Positions 17,772 to 26,300 of a stretch of 64,000 bases of DNA are shown here, piece by piece (the first letter of the stretch is position 1; each line of letters begins with the position of its first letter). The translations under genes were made by a program, and so were the position numbers. The notes below the pieces were generated by a model. It had not been told where the DNA came from. It ran no database searches and worked only from the letters and a program-made list of their open reading frames with translations. The stretch covers positions 124,001 to 188,000 of the forward strand of contig NZ_CANMFT010000007.1 of assembly GCF_947497285.1 (NCBI RefSeq). The letters run 5' to 3'. Origin of the DNA: an uncultured Aliiroseovarius sp. (lineage in GTDB: Bacteria; Pseudomonadota; Alphaproteobacteria; Rhodobacterales; Rhodobacteraceae).

Positions 17772-18140
17772 TCAGGCGCGGCTCGCGCGTCCGTGGAAAT
17801 CGACGACAGTTGCAAGATCTTCGGGGGACGTATCTGCTGATACGCAAGCGTGTGCGTTGGCGGCATGGTTGAAGATCGACCCGTCTGAGAAGAAGCTTGA
17901 TCCGGTGACAAAGACGACCCGCGCATCTGGCAGGCGAAAAGCGACGAAGTCAGCAATCGCCAGACCTTTTCCGTCTTCGAAATCGGTATTTATCACCACC
18001 ACGTCAAAGTGGTTTTCGTTCAGTGTCGTTGTGGCGTCTGCGCCTGAATGAGCACATGAAACAACTGCCCCTTGTCGTGACAAGTGGCTGGACCAGACAT
18101 GCGCCAAACCTGGACTGGCTTCTACGATCAGAACCCTCAT
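17772..18140 (-). CDS. Degenerate receiver-domain protein
   Basis: A stand-alone 122-residue CheY-like fold with an SD (GGAGAG) six bases before the ATG. The usual acidic pocket is VEAS instead of xEDD. The phospho-acceptor position is Asn51 (VVVINTDFEDGKG aligned with LDLxLPDGxG). The conserved C-terminal Lys is replaced (CVSADTSPEDL). Only the downstream threonine (VFVTGSS) is kept. It therefore probably cannot be phosphorylated normally and may act as a protein-binding or ligand-sensing pseudo-receiver. No kinase is adjacent. Confidence 0.7.
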   Translation of the reverse strand: MRVLIVEASPGLAHVWSSHLSRQGAVVSCAHSGADATTTLNENHFDVVVINTDFEDGKGLAIADFVAFRLPDARVVFVTGSSFFSDGSIFNHAANAHACVSADTSPEDLATVVDFHGRASRA

Positions 18141-18337
18141 TTTTGCTCTCCAACTTGCATGATGACATGCGCAGATGTGATTTCCTATCGGTAAGCGCAG
18201 TTAGGGTTAAGGGGAAACTTGGCGTCTGTGCATCCATCGAATTGGCGTCGGTGGCGCAATTGGCTTGGATTCGGCAAATGCCATTGTCTTTTTCGTGGTT
18301 TTCCGTTTCAACCCCAAGCAGGAAAAGGGAGCGCGCG

Positions 18338-18709
18338 ATGACCACCTGGATTACGATTTGCGATACTTGTAAACGCGAAGATTGGGATGCAATCCGCTCC
18401 CCTTTGACTGATGGCGAGGTTCTGGCCGCCCTGATCGAGGCCCGCGCCGATGGATCCGAGGTCCGGACACGGCGCGTGTCGTGCCTGATGGGGTGTGACA
18501 ACAGCTGTAACGTTGCCATTCAGGCTGAAGGCAAACTGGCCTATACATTGGGCAAATTCGACCCAACGGTCGAGGCCGCGCAGGGCGTCGTGGATTACGC
18601 CAAGGCACATGCCAACAGTGCCTCAGGTCAGGTGCCTTACCGCGAATGGCCGCAGGCGGTGAAAGGCCATTTCGTAACCCGCCACATGCCGTTACCCGAC
18701 GACGAATGA
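18338..18709 (+). CDS. DUF1636 cysteine-rich (thioredoxin-like ferredoxin-type) protein
   Basis: A 123-residue protein starting MTTWITICDTC at 18338 with AAAAGGGAG upstream. The cysteines are arranged CxxC (8, 11) and CxxxCxxxC (49, 53, 57), as in thioredoxin-like [2Fe-2S] ferredoxins. DUF1636 proteins are often found beside cobalamin genes. The next gene, cobC, starts inside its stop codon (ATGA). A redox or metal-delivery role in B12 synthesis is a reasonable inference but is not demonstrated. Confidence 0.8.
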   Translation: MTTWITICDTCKREDWDAIRSPLTDGEVLAALIEARADGSEVRTRRVSCLMGCDNSCNVAIQAEGKLAYTLGKFDPTVEAAQGVVDYAKAHANSASGQVPYREWPQAVKGHFVTRHMPLPDDE

Positions 18710-19653
18710 CGCAGCGCCAACACATACGCGACCATGGTGGTGGGTTGGATGCCGCCATCGCCACATATGGCGGACAGCGTGACCGTTGGCTTGACCTGTC
18801 TACGGGTATCAACCCTATGGCTTACCCGATTGGTGACATCTCACCCAATGCGTGGACGGCCTTGCCGGACCAAGCAGCGTTTTCTCGACTCGAAGCCGCG
18901 GCGCGCGCGTTTTGGACTGTGCCTGAAGGCGCGGCTGTTCTTGCCGCACCCGGGGCCTCGTCGTTGATCGCGCGTGTGCCGACGTTGCAGTCAGTGGGGC
19001 GTGTCGTGATTTCTGGCCCAACCTACAATGAACACGCCGCCGCTTTTCGTGCGCAGGGGTGGCATGTCGATGAAGCTGGCTTAGGTGATGCGCGCGTGAT
19101 CGTTCACCCCAACAATCCTGATGGGCATTTCTGGCGCGACCCTTCGTATGACCAAGCCCTTAGTGTGATTGATGAAAGCTTTTGTGATGTCGAACCAGCT
19201 GCCAGCCTGATCGCCGCAGCGACGCGGCCCGGTGTGATCGTTCTGAAAAGCTTTGGTAAGTTCTGGGGGCTTGCAGGGGTGCGGCTTGGCTTTGCTGTAG
19301 GTGACCCGCTTCTGATCGACAAGCTGCGCGAGGCTATCGGCCCGTGGCAGGTGTCTGGCCCGGCCTTGGAAATCGGTGCGCGGGCGCTGTCCGATCAATC
19401 GTGGGCCACTTCGACCCGGCAACGGCTTGGGCGCGACGCCGCACGGCTTGACGCGCTGGTCACCGCTAAAGGCGCCAAGCTGGTCGGCGGCACGACCTTG
19501 TTTCGGCTCTATGACGTGGGCGACGCGGTGGCGTGGCAGGATCGGTTTGCACGCGGTCAGGTCTGGTCGCGCATCTTCCCGTATTCAGATCGCTGGTTGC
19601 GGCTGGGTCTGCCCGCGTCTGATCGTTGGGATCAGGTGGAGGCCGCGCTATGA
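18706..19653 (+). CDS. cobC: Threonine-phosphate decarboxylase / CobC (aminopropanol arm of B12)
   Basis: A 315-residue fold-type I PLP enzyme. It makes (R)-1-amino-2-propanol phosphate from L-threonine phosphate for the nucleotide loop of cobalamin (CobD in Salmonella naming, CobC in Pseudomonas naming). The start motif HGGGLDAAIA and WLDLSTGINPMAYP are typical. VHPNNPDG and the PLP lysine in LKSFGKFWGLAGVRLGF (Lys185) are present. Four-base overlaps couple it to the DUF1636 gene upstream and the cbiB-type gene downstream. Confidence 0.93.
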   Translation: MTQRQHIRDHGGGLDAAIATYGGQRDRWLDLSTGINPMAYPIGDISPNAWTALPDQAAFSRLEAAARAFWTVPEGAAVLAAPGASSLIARVPTLQSVGRVVISGPTYNEHAAAFRAQGWHVDEAGLGDARVIVHPNNPDGHFWRDPSYDQALSVIDESFCDVEPAASLIAAATRPGVIVLKSFGKFWGLAGVRLGFAVGDPLLIDKLREAIGPWQVSGPALEIGARALSDQSWATSTRQRLGRDAARLDALVTAKGAKLVGGTTLFRLYDVGDAVAWQDRFARGQVWSRIFPYSDRWLRLGLPASDRWDQVEAAL

Positions 19654-20567
19654 GCTTGGCCGGTAGCCTTGCGCTCGCAATGATCCTTGATGCGCTTTTG
19701 GGCGAACCTGCTTGGCTTTGGAAACGGGTTCCGCATCCTGCTGTCCTGATGGGCCGCGCGGTTGGCTGGCTGGACGAGACCTTCAATGAAGGGGCCAACC
19801 GATTTGCCAAGGGTGCGGTTGGCGTGCTGGCCTTCTGCGTCATTGCTGCTGCGCTGGGCTGGGTCATTTCTGATCTGCCCATGGGCGGGTTATTCGAGAT
19901 CCTCATCGCAGCCATCCTGCTGGCACAACGGTCCCTGTCGGACCATGTTCAGGCCGTTGCCGATGGGCTGCGCGGCTCTGTTTCTGCAGGGCGCGCCTCG
20001 GTCGCCATGATCGTGGGGCGGGATACGTCGGACATGAACGGCGCAGCAGTTTCACGAAGCGCGATCGAAAGCGCTGCAGAGAATTTTTCAGACGGGGTCG
20101 TTGCGCCTGTTTTCTGGTTCCTTGTTGCAGGACTGCCCGGCTTGTTCGTCTACAAATTGGTGAACACCGCTGACAGCATGATCGGCCATCGAACGCCACG
20201 CCACGAGGCGTTTGGCAAGTTCGCAGCCCGTCTTGATGATGCGATGAACTGGATTCCGGCGCGCGCGACGGCCTTGCTTTTCATTGCGAGCAAACGCGGT
20301 TGGGGTGCCTTGCCTTTGATCCGCCGAGACGCCCCATTGCATCGTTCCCCGAACGCCGGATGGCCCGAGGCCGCGATGGCCGCAACCCTGGATGTCGCAC
20401 TGTCCGGCCCCCGGTCTTATGAGGGTCGTCTGCAGGACTTTCCATGGGTAAACGGCAAAGGCGCACGCGACATCGGCGCGAAGGAAATCGACCAATCCGT
20501 TGATATGCTGTGGTCCGGCTGGTGGTTGCTCTTGGGGTTTGTAATCCTTCTTGCGGTTGCCACGTGA
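19650..20567 (+). CDS. cobD: Adenosylcobinamide-phosphate synthase CobD/CbiB
   Basis: A 305-residue integral membrane enzyme that joins aminopropanol phosphate to adenosylcobyric acid. Family blocks are LDALLGEPAW, PHPAVLMGRAVGWLD, ESAAENFSDGVVAPVFWF, VNTADSMIGHRTPRHEAFG and RDAPLHRSPNAGWPEAAMA. About four to five hydrophobic segments are spread along it. The ATG overlaps the cobC stop, so substrate maker and user are co-translated. This is the last B12 gene of the block. Confidence 0.95.
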   Translation: MSLAGSLALAMILDALLGEPAWLWKRVPHPAVLMGRAVGWLDETFNEGANRFAKGAVGVLAFCVIAAALGWVISDLPMGGLFEILIAAILLAQRSLSDHVQAVADGLRGSVSAGRASVAMIVGRDTSDMNGAAVSRSAIESAAENFSDGVVAPVFWFLVAGLPGLFVYKLVNTADSMIGHRTPRHEAFGKFAARLDDAMNWIPARATALLFIASKRGWGALPLIRRDAPLHRSPNAGWPEAAMAATLDVALSGPRSYEGRLQDFPWVNGKGARDIGAKEIDQSVDMLWSGWWLLLGFVILLAVAT

Positions 20568-20615
20568 CACCAGTCAGGTAACCTGTGCTCTGGTTACCGT
20601 TCTGGGGGATTATCT

Positions 20616-21803
20616 ATGCGAAATCTATTCAGGGGCGTTGTCGCGGCTCTTTTGCTTGGCGCCGCACCGTCCGAGGCTGGCACGCTTGTGCCGTGTGGTG
20701 GTGGATTCAAAAGCTTCACGTCGGCGATGAAGGACGAGGCCGTTTCGCGCGGGCACACCAAGGCGAGCGTCGACAAGTTTTTCGCCTCTGTTCGCCAGGA
20801 TCCTGCCACCCTGAAGGCGGATCGGGCGCAAGGCATCTTTCAGCGACCGTTTGTAGACTTCTCACAGCGTTTGATCAGCAATGACCGATTGGCGCGTGGC
20901 AAGTCGATGCTGCAAAAACACTCAAGTGTTTTCAATGTGATGGAAAGCAAATATGGAGTCAGCCGCGGTGTTCTGACTGCCTTCTGGGCTTTTGAGACCG
21001 ACTATGGCGCGGTGCAGGGCAATTTCAACACTCTGAACTCTCTGATGACCTTGTCACATGACTGCCGACGGCCACAGCTGTTTCAACCGCAAGTCTTTGC
21101 TGCCCTTCAACTTTTTGAACACGGAAGCTTTAACCCTTCCACGTCAAAGGGCGCATGGGCCGGCGAAATTGGCATGGTCCAGATGCTGCCGGGCGATATC
21201 ATCGAAGCGGGTGTAGACGCTGATGGAAACGCGCGTGTCGATCTGCGCACATCCCCTGCCGATGCGCTTCTATCTGGAGCCAACATGCTGCGCAAACTGG
21301 GCTGGCGGGCGGGTGAGCCCTGGCTGCAAGAGGTTGCAGTGCCAAAGAACTTAGACTGGTCTAAGACCGGTTTGACTCACCAGATGAGCGTTGCGCAATG
21401 GGCCCAACTGGGCGTCAAGCCGCGCCATGGGGCCTTGGGTCCGTCAAATCTTGAGGCATCAATCATTCTGCCGCAGGGTCGCAAAGGCCCAGCCTTCATC
21501 GCCTACCCGAACTTCAGGGTTTATTTCGAATGGAACAAAAGCTTCGTCTACGTGATGACAGCGGCCTATTTCGCCACACGCCTTGAAGGCGCGCCAGTCT
21601 ACACGGTGGGCAAACCGGATCCGGCCTTCTCGGGTCAACAGATGAAATCGCTCCAAAAAAAGTTGAAGGCGCGTGGGCATGATGTCGGAAAGGTCGATGG
21701 AATCCTTGGTGCCAAGACCCGCGTCGCCATTCAGCAAGAGCAGATCCGCCTTGGCCTTCCAGCCGATTCCTGGCCGACAGCCAGCTTGTTAAAGGCGCTT
21801 TGA
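20616..21803 (+). CDS. Lytic murein transglycosylase (MltB family) with C-terminal peptidoglycan-binding domain
   Basis: A 395-residue periplasmic enzyme. A signal peptide (1-20, ending APSEA) precedes a SLT_2/MltB domain with catalytic Glu127 in AFWAFETDYG and the supporting blocks IGMVQMLPGDI and WRAGEPWLQE. The C-terminal 55 residues form a PG_binding_1 repeat (MKSLQKKLKARGHDVGKVDGILGAKTRVAIQ). It cleaves MurNAc-GlcNAc bonds to 1,6-anhydro products. It begins 48 bp after cobD and may be read through from it. Confidence 0.93.
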   Translation: MRNLFRGVVAALLLGAAPSEAGTLVPCGGGFKSFTSAMKDEAVSRGHTKASVDKFFASVRQDPATLKADRAQGIFQRPFVDFSQRLISNDRLARGKSMLQKHSSVFNVMESKYGVSRGVLTAFWAFETDYGAVQGNFNTLNSLMTLSHDCRRPQLFQPQVFAALQLFEHGSFNPSTSKGAWAGEIGMVQMLPGDIIEAGVDADGNARVDLRTSPADALLSGANMLRKLGWRAGEPWLQEVAVPKNLDWSKTGLTHQMSVAQWAQLGVKPRHGALGPSNLEASIILPQGRKGPAFIAYPNFRVYFEWNKSFVYVMTAAYFATRLEGAPVYTVGKPDPAFSGQQMKSLQKKLKARGHDVGKVDGILGAKTRVAIQQEQIRLGLPADSWPTASLLKAL

Positions 21804-21838
21804 TCGGTCCCAGCCCGAACACCATTGCGACCCTCGGC

Positions 21839-21868
21839 AAAAAATGGCCCCAAAAGGAGATTTTGGGC
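21839..21868 (-). terminator. Rho-independent terminator of the YbjN-like gene
   Basis: On the minus strand GCCCAAAA/TTTTGGGGC forms a stem around a 5-base loop and is followed by CATTTTTT. It begins at the stop codon of the YbjN-like gene. On the plus strand there is no T run, so it is directional. Confidence 0.7.
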
Positions 21869-22336
21869 TCAGGACAGCGCGTCTTCGAAGCTTTTGACAA
21901 GCTCTGTCCAGATGTCGAATATCTCGTCGAAATCGTCTGAACTGACCCCGGCATTCCCGGTGTAGATGTCGTATTCCAGCAGCTTGCGCCCGTCCTCGGC
22001 TTGGTAGACCCGCCCATAGCGCTGTTCTGCGTTCCAGGCGTTCAAAGCTTCCAAAGTGATCTTGGTGTCAGCGGTATAGCCCGAAAACATCTGAAGCGAA
22101 TCGCAATTCTTCGCCTCTCGGCAGCCATAGAAGAACACCGCGAACTTGGTGCCATAATACTGGATTTCGATCAGGGGATCGCCGACATTGTCTTCGGTCA
22201 GGTTCGCTGGCGCTCCGATCGCGGTGAAGTAGTCCAGAACCGATTGCGGCTCGGACGCCTTGATCGTCTCAGCGCAAGCACCCGTGGCAAAGCCTGCGGA
22301 AAAAAATGCCGCTGCGGCAAGCAAAAATGGTTTCAA
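21869..22336 (-). CDS. Exported YbjN domain protein
   Basis: A 155-residue periplasmic protein. I chose the TTG at 22334-22336 because GGGAG lies eight bases upstream and the product MKPFLLAAAAFFSAGFATGACA is then a textbook signal peptide; an in-frame GTG 11 codons earlier lacks one. The mature part has the YbjN pattern (VLDYFTAIG, DPLIEIQYYGTKFAVFFYGC, LEALNAWNAEQRYGRVYQ). The biochemical role is unknown; YbjN-like folds resemble type III secretion chaperones. It is monocistronic. Confidence 0.75.
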   Translation of the reverse strand: MKPFLLAAAAFFSAGFATGACAETIKASEPQSVLDYFTAIGAPANLTEDNVGDPLIEIQYYGTKFAVFFYGCREAKNCDSLQMFSGYTADTKITLEALNAWNAEQRYGRVYQAEDGRKLLEYDIYTGNAGVSSDDFDEIFDIWTELVKSFEDALS

Positions 22337-22406
22337 TATCCCAACTCCCTGAAATCGCTCTGCGCACACCCTATTTGGGTTTCACATCCGGCGCAACGAT
22401 CCGGCT

Positions 22407-25400
22407 TTAGGCGACCAAGGCCTCGGCGTTCTTCAGGTCGACGCTGACAAGTTGGCTGACGCCCATCTCGGCCATTGTGACGCCAAACAGGCGGTCCATC
22501 CGCGCCATGGTCACCGCGTGGTGGGTGATGATCAGGAACCTTGTGTCGGTGCGACGCGTCATTTCGTCCAGCAGGTCACAGAACCGCGTGACGTTGGCGT
22601 CGTCCAAGGGCGCGTCGACTTCGTCCAGCACGCAGATCGGGGCGGGGTTGGCAAGGAAAACGGCGAAGATCAGGGCCAGAGCGGTCAGTGTCTGTTCACC
22701 ACCCGACAGCAAGCTGAGCGTCGATAGCTTCTTGCCCGGCGGTTGGCACATGATCTCAAGCCCAGCTTCCAGCGGGTCATCGCTTTCGACCAGAACCAGC
22801 TTCGCTTCGCCACCGCCAAACAGGTGTTTGAACAGGTTGCCAAAGCTGCCGTTCACCTCTTCAAACGCGGTCAAAAGGCGTTCGCGCCCTTCCTTGTTCA
22901 GGCTGGCAATGCCGCTGCGCAGCTTCTTGATCGCCTCTTCCAGATCGGTCTTTTCCTTGAGCAGCGTATCGTGTTCTTCCTGAACCTCTTTCGCGTCCTC
23001 TTCGGCGCGCAGGTTCACGGCCCCCAAGGCATCGCGCTGGCGTTTCAGGCGGTTCACGTCGTGTTCGATTTGCTCGGCTGACGGCATCTTGTCGGGGTCG
23101 CCGTCGAGGCTCTCCAATAGCGCGTCGGGCGTTGTTTCCATGTCCTCGGCAATGCGTTCAACGGCATAGGTCACGGTCTCGCGGGCGGCCTCGGTGCGCG
23201 CTTCTGCGCGCGCGCGGGCCTCGCGGGCCTCACCGGCGGCGCGTTCGGCTTCACGTTCGGCATTTGTCGCCTCGCGCTCTGCAGTTTCGCCCTTGGCCAG
23301 CTTGTCCGCGGCACCTTTGCGCCGGGTTTCAGCCTCGTCGATCGCGTCGGCAAGTTCGTCACGTTTGGCGGCCAATGCTTCCGGGGTCGCGCTCGCCTCC
23401 GCCAGCTCAGCTTCGCTTTCGGTTTTGCGCTCTTCCAGCTCGGCAATCCGTTTTCCCGCCGTTTCAAGGCGGTGTTTCCAGCCGGACACCTCTTTGATGA
23501 TTTCCTGCGAGCGGCGGGTGCGCGCTTCACCTTCGCGGCGCAATTCATCGTGGGACGAGCGTTTGGCCATCATCGTCATCCGCGCGGCTTCCACGGCCAT
23601 CTTGACGTCTTCGACCTGCGCGCGCGCCGCGTCCAGATCGCCCAGATCGGCCACGCCGCGTTCGGCTTCCACCAACCGCTGCCGCGACCCCATGGATTCT
23701 TCCTCGTGGCGTTTCAGGGCCATGCCGAGGTTTTCCAGCTTGCCACCAGCGATATTGCGATCCGCTTCGGCACGGGACAGGGCGCGGTTGGCGTCCGCCA
23801 TCGCGCGGTCGGCGTCGCGACGGGCGTCGCGTGCGCGCTTGTCGGCATCGGTGGTCTCAATCAGTCGGGTTTTCAGCGTTTCATGGGCCGCGCGTGCGCC
23901 ATCCGCACGGGCCGAGGCTTCCTCAAGATCCTGTTTCAGTTCTTGCAGGCGGTTCAGCTGTTCAAGGCGCAGGGCAGCCGTCGAGGGTTGATCTTCTGCC
24001 CCAGCCCGGAACCCGTCCCAACGCCACAGGTCGCCTTCGGTCGACACCAGGCGCTGGCCCGGTTTCAGGTCAGCCTGCAGACGGGTGGCGTCTTCTGTAT
24101 TGACCAGCCCGATCTGGCTCATCCGGCGGGCCAGCACCTCTGGAACCGTGACATAATTGGACAGGGCGTTGACGCCATCGGGCAGGGGCTGTGCTTGCGC
24201 ATAAGCGGGTAGCGATGCCCAGCCAGACGGTGCGTCCCCATCAATCGCGGGCGCACGCAGGTCATCCGCCAGCGCCGCGCCAAGCGCCTTTTCATAGCCG
24301 GGCTTGACCCGCAGATCGTCCAGAACCTGCCCGCCTTCGGACGCATCACGTTCGACCAGCCGCGCCAATGCCTGAACCTCGGCGTGCAACGCGTTCACCT
24401 CACCTTCGGCCGAGGACCGGGCAGCGCGGGCGTCGGCCTCGCGGGCCTGTGCGTCAGCGCGCGCCTCGTCTGCGGCGACCAAAGCGGCTTCGGCGGCTTC
24501 GGCGGCTTTTGCGGCGGTGGTTTCAGCGGTCTTGGCCGCGTCGTAATCTGCCCCCGCCTTGTCCAATGCCCCTTTGGCGTCGTCCATTGCGGCGCGGGCA
24601 CGTTCAGCCTCGCCTTCGCTTTTCTCAAGCGTCTTGCGGCTGTCTTCCAACAGGCGGTGCGCCGATTGGTGGCGCGCGGACAGGCGCGCGACGTCTTCGG
24701 TCAGTTGGGACAGATCGCCTTCGCGCTCCTGTAAAATCGCCGCACTTTCGCGCGCATCGGCATGGGCAGCTTCCAGCGCCGCGTCATGGCCATCCGACGC
24801 TTTGGCAAGCTGCGCCTGTTCCCACTCCAACCGTTCAATCGTTTCGCCAGCGTCTTTGTTCAACCCGCTTTCACGCTCGATGTCGCGGGAAAGTTGGGTG
24901 ATCCGGGCGGTCAGGGTTTCAATCCGCTGGCGGGCCTGGGCTTCCTGATCGGACAGCTGGTCGCGTTGCACTTGAAGGCGCTGCAGGATGGCGGCGGCGA
25001 CGGCTTCTTCTTCGCGAAGCGGTGGCAGGCGGTCTTCGGCCTCTTGCCGGGCTTTGCTGGCCGCACGCGCGGCACCTTCGGCGGCAGCGGCGGCTTTCAC
25101 CCGCTCAGTCAGTTGGGCTTCCGCCTCGGCGCGGGCGGCGTCCGCTTCTTTCCAGCGACGATAGAGCAACAGCCCCTCGGCGCGGCGCAGATCATCCCCG
25201 ATGGTGCGATAGCGGGCCGCCTGCCGGGCTTGCCGCGCCAACTGGCCCAGTTGCGACGCCAATTGTTCGATCACATCGTCAACACGCGACAGGTTGGTCT
25301 CGGTGCCCTTCAACTTCAACTCAGCCTCATGGCGGCGTTGATACAGCCCGGAAATGCCGGCGGCCTCTTCCAGAATGCGCCGACGGGATTTCGGTTTCGC

Positions 25401-25862
25401 GTTGATCAACTCGCTGATTTGCCCCTGACGCACCAGCGCGGGCGAATGCGCCCCGGTCGAGGCGTCAGCAAACAGCATCTGCACGTCGCGCGCTCGCACA
25501 TCCTTGGTGTTGACCTTATAGGCCGAGCCCGCATCGCGCGTGATCCGGCGCACAATCTCAAGATTGTCGTTGTCGTTGAAACCGGACGGGGCCAGCCGTT
25601 CGCTGTTATCCAGCAGAAGCGCCACCTCGGCAAAGTTGCGGGCGGGTCGGGTCGAGGCACCTGCAAAAATCACGTCTTCCATTCCGCCGCCGCGCATGGC
25701 GGTCGGGCGGTTTTCGCCCATCACCCAGCGCAGGGCTTCCAGCAGGTTCGACTTGCCGCAGCCATTTGGCCCGACCACGCCTGTCAGCCCGTCCGCGATC
25801 ACCAGATCGGTCGGGTCCACGAAGCTTTTGAAGCCATTCAGGCGGAGTTTTGAAAACCGCAA
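22407..25862 (-). CDS. smc: Chromosome segregation ATPase SMC
   Basis: A 1151-residue condensin ATPase. Walker A is VVGPNGCGKSNLLEALRWVMGE. Long coiled coils flank a hinge centred on GGQVLDDLRVKPGYEKALGAALADDL. The C-terminal head has the signature LSLLSGGEQTLTALAL and Walker B CVLDEVDAPLDD. With ScpA/ScpB it extrudes loops from parS sites; scpAB are not in this window. The TTG at 25860-25862 gives LRFSKLRLNGFKSF, the usual N-terminus, and has GAGG eight bases upstream. An in-frame ATG at 25943 would add 27 atypical residues. Confidence 0.95.
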   Translation of the reverse strand: MRFSKLRLNGFKSFVDPTDLVIADGLTGVVGPNGCGKSNLLEALRWVMGENRPTAMRGGGMEDVIFAGASTRPARNFAEVALLLDNSERLAPSGFNDNDNLEIVRRITRDAGSAYKVNTKDVRARDVQMLFADASTGAHSPALVRQGQISELINAKPKSRRRILEEAAGISGLYQRRHEAELKLKGTETNLSRVDDVIEQLASQLGQLARQARQAARYRTIGDDLRRAEGLLLYRRWKEADAARAEAEAQLTERVKAAAAAEGAARAASKARQEAEDRLPPLREEEAVAAAILQRLQVQRDQLSDQEAQARQRIETLTARITQLSRDIERESGLNKDAGETIERLEWEQAQLAKASDGHDAALEAAHADARESAAILQEREGDLSQLTEDVARLSARHQSAHRLLEDSRKTLEKSEGEAERARAAMDDAKGALDKAGADYDAAKTAETTAAKAAEAAEAALVAADEARADAQAREADARAARSSAEGEVNALHAEVQALARLVERDASEGGQVLDDLRVKPGYEKALGAALADDLRAPAIDGDAPSGWASLPAYAQAQPLPDGVNALSNYVTVPEVLARRMSQIGLVNTEDATRLQADLKPGQRLVSTEGDLWRWDGFRAGAEDQPSTAALRLEQLNRLQELKQDLEEASARADGARAAHETLKTRLIETTDADKRARDARRDADRAMADANRALSRAEADRNIAGGKLENLGMALKRHEEESMGSRQRLVEAERGVADLGDLDAARAQVEDVKMAVEAARMTMMAKRSSHDELRREGEARTRRSQEIIKEVSGWKHRLETAGKRIAELEERKTESEAELAEASATPEALAAKRDELADAIDEAETRRKGAADKLAKGETAEREATNAEREAERAAGEAREARARAEARTEAARETVTYAVERIAEDMETTPDALLESLDGDPDKMPSAEQIEHDVNRLKRQRDALGAVNLRAEEDAKEVQEEHDTLLKEKTDLEEAIKKLRSGIASLNKEGRERLLTAFEEVNGSFGNLFKHLFGGGEAKLVLVESDDPLEAGLEIMCQPPGKKLSTLSLLSGGEQTLTALALIFAVFLANPAPICVLDEVDAPLDDANVTRFCDLLDEMTRRTDTRFLIITHHAVTMARMDRLFGVTMAEMGVSQLVSVDLKNAEALVA

Positions 25863-26079
25863 GCGGTCTGCCTCATCTTTGATTCTTCTCAGACACTGAG
25901 TTTTTCGGGGGATTGTGGGCGAGTCAACGACTGACCGCGACATATGGATGATTTCGGCGGGTTATCCACAAGATATTGCATTTGAACCGCCCCTCGCGCC
26001 GGGCATTGCCGTCAAAGCGTGGTGTCGGGTCGGTTTCCGGCTTGACCCTGCCAAGCCTCGCACGGCAAACAGGGGCCGC
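25863..26079. other. Divergent intergenic region between smc and the cobalamin riboswitch
   Basis: No gene is visible in this stretch. It must hold the smc promoter (minus) and the promoter of the riboswitch-controlled cobW-cobN transcript (plus). I found no clean consensus -35/-10 pair. Together with the riboswitch and leader it makes the longest non-coding stretch of the window (about 440 bp). Confidence 0.4.
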
Positions 26080-26252
26080 ATGGTTCCCCGTTCAGGGGAG
26101 AATAGGGAATGCAGTGAGGGTGACCCAATCCGGGGCCCGATGCTGCAGCCGCCCCCGCGACTGTAAGCGGTGAGCGTCCACCTGATGCCACTGGCCCAAA
26201 CGGGCCGGGAAGGCGGACGGACGCTTTGACCCGCAAAGCCAGGAGACCTGCC
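26080..26252 (+). promoter_or_regulatory. Cobalamin (AdoCbl) riboswitch
   Basis: The core of the class I cobalamin aptamer is complete. It runs GGTTCC...GGGAATgcaGTG, then GCAGCCGCCCCCGCGACTGTAAGCGG and GAGCGTCCACCTG. The B12 box GCCACTG is at 26187-26193, followed by GGGAAGGCGGAC and AGCCAGGAGACCTGCC. It lies upstream of cobW. A CCCGTC/GACGGG hairpin (26270-26286) just before the cobW ribosome binding site, with no T run, suggests control of translation initiation. Binding of coenzyme B12 would repress cobW and probably the genes behind it, including cobN. Confidence 0.95.
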
Positions 26253-26300
26253 ATGCGCAATGAAACCCACCCGTCGGGGAGACGGGGCTTGGAGGACAAG

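Noticed and set aside
18141-18337. Possible riboswitch before DUF1636-cobC-cobD
   Set aside because: No aptamer core or B12 box was seen; only an ordinary short upstream region.
24762-25853. Long open frame (over 360 codons) on the plus strand opposite smc
   Set aside because: It is antisense to the well-supported SMC head and coiled coil, its product shows no family features, and such frames arise from high third-position GC.
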